Of a stretch of 64,000 bases of DNA, positions 61,392 to 64,000 are shown piece after piece. Below the pieces are notes generated by a model. The model made no database searches. It saw only the letters and a list, made by a program, of their open reading frames with translations, and was not told where the DNA came from. Both the position numbers and the translations under genes were made by a program. This stretch comes from Afipia birgiae 34632 (GTDB lineage Bacteria > Pseudomonadota > Alphaproteobacteria > Rhizobiales > Xanthobacteraceae). The first letter of the stretch is position 1; each line of letters starts with the position of its first letter. The stretch is taken from contig NZ_HG326653.1 in assembly GCF_000308295.2 (NCBI RefSeq), forward strand, positions 844,755 to 908,754, given 5' to 3'.

Positions 61392-62489
61392 ATGCAAAAC
61401 AATGAGCGACCTGATCCGCGCGTGTGGCTTGTGCCCGTTGCCCTGTTGGCGCTGGCGATCGCTTTGCCGTTCGTTGCACCCACATACTATGTGCAGTTCA
61501 TCAGCAAGGCGCTGATCATGGGCATCCTGGCGATGTCGCTCAATCTCGTGGTCGGCTATGGCGGGCTGGTGAGCCTGTGCCATGCCGCGTTCTTCGGCAT
61601 CGCGGGGTATGTGCTGGCGCTGGCGTCGCCGAAATACGATCCCGCTTCGCTGTGGTGGACGCTGCCGCTCGCGGTGGCCGCCTCCGCGGCGGCCGCCGCG
61701 GTGATCGGTTCGCTGGCGCTGCGCACCCGCGGCATCTACTTCATCATGGTGACGCTGGCGTTCGGCGAAATGCTGTTCTTCCTGTTTCACGACAGCAAGT
61801 TCGCCGGCGGTTCCGACGGCGCTTTCATCTACAACAAGCCGTCGATGATGCTCGGCAACATCACGCTGCTCGATCTCGAAAAACCCCTGGTCTATTACTT
61901 CGTGGTGCTGGCCGTGCTGGTCGCGGTGATTGCGCTTTTGACCATGATCGTGCGTTCGCCGTTCGGTCATGCGCTGGCGGCAGCCCGCGACAATGAACGC
62001 CGCGCCCGCGCGCTCGGCTTCCCGGTGTTCCGCGTGCGGCTGACGGCGTTCGTGATCTCGGGCGCGATTGCGGGCATCGCCGGATATTTCGCTGCCGCGC
62101 AGTTCGGCTTCGTCGCGCCGCAGATGCTGGGCTGGCATCTGTCGGCGACAGTATTGGTGATGGTGCTGATCGGCGGTCAGCGTTCGGTGGCCGGTCCGCT
62201 GGTCGGTGCGCTTGTGCTGATCGGGCTCGAGGAAGTGCTGAAGGCGACGACAGAGCACTGGAAACTCGCGGAAGGTCTGGCCGTGATCCTGATCGTGCTG
62301 GCGCTGCCGAACGGCGTGCGCGATCTGCTGAAGATGATCCTTCCCGCATCAGACCCGCAATCTGACGCAGATTCATCAACCGTCATTGCGAGGAGCGTAG
62401 CGACGAAGCAATCCAGTTCTTTGCCGAATGCTTCTGGATTGCTTCGCTCCGCTCGCAATGACGACGCGAAGGAGGCGGGTCATGGCTAA
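61392..62489 (+). CDS. livM: Branched-chain-type ABC permease LivM with repeat-derived tail
   Basis: 365 residues from the ATG at 61392. About nine membrane helices; GILAMSLNLVVGYGGLVSLCHAAFFGIAGY and ARDNERRARALGFPVFRVRL are LivM marks. The normal protein would end near LPNGVRDLLKM. The last 30-odd residues (VIARSVATKQSS, SGLLRSARNDD) are encoded by a GTCATTGCGAG repeat that has inserted at the gene end. The stop overlaps livG by 8 bp. Confidence 0.9.
   Translation: MQNNERPDPRVWLVPVALLALAIALPFVAPTYYVQFISKALIMGILAMSLNLVVGYGGLVSLCHAAFFGIAGYVLALASPKYDPASLWWTLPLAVAASAAAAAVIGSLALRTRGIYFIMVTLAFGEMLFFLFHDSKFAGGSDGAFIYNKPSMMLGNITLLDLEKPLVYYFVVLAVLVAVIALLTMIVRSPFGHALAAARDNERRARALGFPVFRVRLTAFVISGAIAGIAGYFAAAQFGFVAPQMLGWHLSATVLVMVLIGGQRSVAGPLVGALVLIGLEEVLKATTEHWKLAEGLAVILIVLALPNGVRDLLKMILPASDPQSDADSSTVIARSVATKQSSSLPNASGLLRSARNDDAKEAGHG
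62382..62462. repeat. Palindromic repeat, GTCATTGCGAG family, copy 2, inside livM
   Basis: Arms GTCATTGCGAG..GAAGCAATCCAG and CTGGATTGCTTCG..CTCGCAATGAC, matching the copy at 60405-60484. It is translated as part of the livM C-terminus and ends 19 bp before the livG start. Confidence 0.8.
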
Positions 62490-63243
62490 CGCGGATATCG
62501 CGCTCCGGGCCGTTGGCCTGAAGAAACATTTCGGCGGCCTCACTGCCGTTTCCGATGTGTCGCTCGACGTTCACACTGGAGAAATCCACGCCGTGATCGG
62601 GCCGAACGGCGCGGGCAAATCGACGCTGATCAATCTGTTGTCCGGCGACCTCACGCCGAGCGCTGGCGAGATCATGCTGGGCGGCAACGATATTACGCGG
62701 CTGGCGCCGGATCGCCGTGCCCGCGCGGGTTTGGGTCGCTCATACCAGAAGACCACGATTTTCCCGCAGTTCACCGCGCAGGAAAACGTGCGGCTGGCGG
62801 CGCAGGCCCATGCCGCGTCGCCGCTGAAAATGTTCGGCAACGTCTATTCCGACGCCGACGTCAATCGCCGCACCCGCGAGGCGCTGGAGCAGGCGGGGCT
62901 TTCGGCGCGTGCACAGCTGACGGCGATGCACCTGTCTCATGGCGAGCAGCGCCAGCTTGAAATCGCGATGGTGCTGGCGACGCAGCCGCGCATCATCCTG
63001 CTCGACGAGCCGCTTGCGGGCATGGGCCAATCGGAGGCGCGCAAGGTGGTCGATCTGATTGCCTCACTGAAGAAGGGCCGCGCGGTGCTGGTGGTCGAGC
63101 ACGACATGGATGCGGTGTTCGAACTGGCGGACCGGTTGACGGTGATGGCGGACGGTCACGTCATTGCCAGCGGCCTGCCGCAGGATGTCCGTGTCGATCC
63201 GGCGGTGCGGCTCGCCTATCTCGGCGTTGAGGAGGACGCGTGA
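62482..63243 (+). CDS. livG: Branched-chain-type ABC ATPase LivG
   Basis: 253 residues from the ATG at 62482 (AAGGAGG upstream). Walker A GPNGAGKST, LivG-typical GLGRSYQKTTIFPQFTAQENV, signature LSHGEQRQ and Walker B IILLDEPLAGM are intact. It overlaps livM by 8 bp and livF by 4 bp. Confidence 0.93.
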   Translation: MANADIALRAVGLKKHFGGLTAVSDVSLDVHTGEIHAVIGPNGAGKSTLINLLSGDLTPSAGEIMLGGNDITRLAPDRRARAGLGRSYQKTTIFPQFTAQENVRLAAQAHAASPLKMFGNVYSDADVNRRTREALEQAGLSARAQLTAMHLSHGEQRQLEIAMVLATQPRIILLDEPLAGMGQSEARKVVDLIASLKKGRAVLVVEHDMDAVFELADRLTVMADGHVIASGLPQDVRVDPAVRLAYLGVEEDA

Positions 63244-63965
63244 GCACTTTACTTGAGGTGCAGAAGCTCGAAGCATTTTACGGCGCGGGCCAGGTGCTGC
63301 ATGGCATCGGCTTTGGGATCGCGCGCGGCGAACAGGTGGCTCTGCTCGGCCGCAACGGCATGGGCAAAACCACGCTGTTGCGCTCGCTGATGGGCCTCGT
63401 CGCTGACCGCCGTGGACAGATCACTCTCAACGGCCGCGACATCATGCGCGCGGCCCCTGAAGCGATTGCGCGCGCGGGCGTGGCGCTGGTGCCGGAAGGC
63501 CGCGGCGTGTTTGGCTCATTGTCGGTGGTGGAAAATCTCGTCATGGCCGCGCGTCCCGGCATTGATGGACGCAAGGTGTGGACGCTGGAAAAAATCTACG
63601 AACTGTTTCCGCGTCTGCACGCCCGCCGCACCAATGGCGGACATCAGCTCTCCGGCGGCGAACAGCAGATGCTGACCATCGGCCGCGCGCTGATGACCAA
63701 CCCCGATCTGATCTTGATTGACGAGGCGACCGAAGGGCTTGCGCCGCTGGTGGCCAAAGACATCTGGCGCACCCTCGGTATCATCCGCGGCGAAGGCGTT
63801 GCGACCATCGTCGTCGACAAGGACTTTCGCTCGCTGTCGCGGATTGCGGACCGCATGGTGATGCTGTCGAAGGGCGCGGTGGTGTTCGACGGGACGCCGG
63901 CTGAGCTGGCGCAGAAGCAGGATCTGCTGGAGCAGCATCTGGGGGTTGAGTCGGCGATTGCGTGA
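63240..63965 (+). CDS. livF: Branched-chain-type ABC ATPase LivF
   Basis: 241 residues from a GTG at 63240 that overlaps the livG stop. Walker A GRNGMGKTT, LivF-typical VPEGRGVFGSLSVVENL, signature LSGGEQQM and Walker B LILIDEATEGLAP are intact. Last gene of the importer in the window; the remaining 35 bp hold nothing recognisable. Confidence 0.93.
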   Translation: MSTLLEVQKLEAFYGAGQVLHGIGFGIARGEQVALLGRNGMGKTTLLRSLMGLVADRRGQITLNGRDIMRAAPEAIARAGVALVPEGRGVFGSLSVVENLVMAARPGIDGRKVWTLEKIYELFPRLHARRTNGGHQLSGGEQQMLTIGRALMTNPDLILIDEATEGLAPLVAKDIWRTLGIIRGEGVATIVVDKDFRSLSRIADRMVMLSKGAVVFDGTPAELAQKQDLLEQHLGVESAIA

Positions 63966-64000
63966 CTGTCACCCCACGCGACCTCGCGTCCGCCACCCGT

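Noticed and set aside
60511..61485. A 324-residue minus-strand frame opposite livH
   Set aside because: Antisense to a clear LivH permease; highly charged shadow composition.

Overview
The window is chromosomal DNA of a high-GC alphaproteobacterium, most likely Nitrobacteraceae (Bradyrhizobium/Afipia/Rhodopseudomonas relatives). The pointers are the RegB/RegA (ActSR) redox pair, an MmcB protein, a DUF3551 protein, Irr-type TTTAGAA..TTCTAAA motifs, and a short repeat beginning GTCATTGCGAG. No tool was run; all family calls come from motifs read by eye.

1-14.0 kb is an accessory metal/oxyanion-stress island. On the minus strand lie chrB and the 5' part of chrA. Divergent from them are an Fe-superoxide dismutase fused to a rhodanese domain, a stand-alone ChrB C-terminal domain, small secreted proteins, an orphan bc1-type cytochrome b, and an ABC exporter whose permease ends in a GldG-like domain, followed by secreted LamG-like and PepSY-like proteins. 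A tupABC tungstate importer follows on the minus strand. Then come a second superoxide dismutase, a DUF1259 protein and a six-Cys mini-protein. One small secreted family, with a QIRA...LTDE.HW motif and a conserved Cys pair, occurs four times here.

14.2-17.5 kb is an integration scar: a truncated MFS gene, an intact tRNA-Arg(CCG), and two partial 5' copies of tRNA-Arg flanking a membrane sulfatase.

17.5-47.9 kb is mostly ordinary chromosome. It holds a PAS chemotaxis receptor, an apparent P450 / acyl-CoA ligase / trans-acting enoyl reductase operon, CHAD and YccF proteins, a DUF3095 cyclase-like protein, dodecin, and a cobalt-type nitrile hydratase with its accessory protein. A GDCCVxC mini-protein and a duplicated, decayed tail of the neighbouring metallo-hydrolase follow, then a GGDEF/EAL protein, a broken vWA gene, mmcB, heme oxygenase, regA/regB, an ABC-2 exporter, PHA depolymerase, a YgjP-like protease, a class A PBP and ogt.

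48-56.4 kb is a TonB-dependent uptake region: tonB-exbD-exbB, a ZnuD-like receptor, a PepSY membrane protein and a siderophore receptor. Candidate Fur-family and Irr operators sit between these genes.

56.4-64 kb is an aromatic/organic-acid module: a feruloyl-CoA-synthase-like ligase with a translationally coupled 21-residue leader ORF, and a complete branched-chain-type ABC importer (binding protein, LivHMGF). The importer genes are interrupted by palindromic repeats, one of which encodes the tail of LivM.
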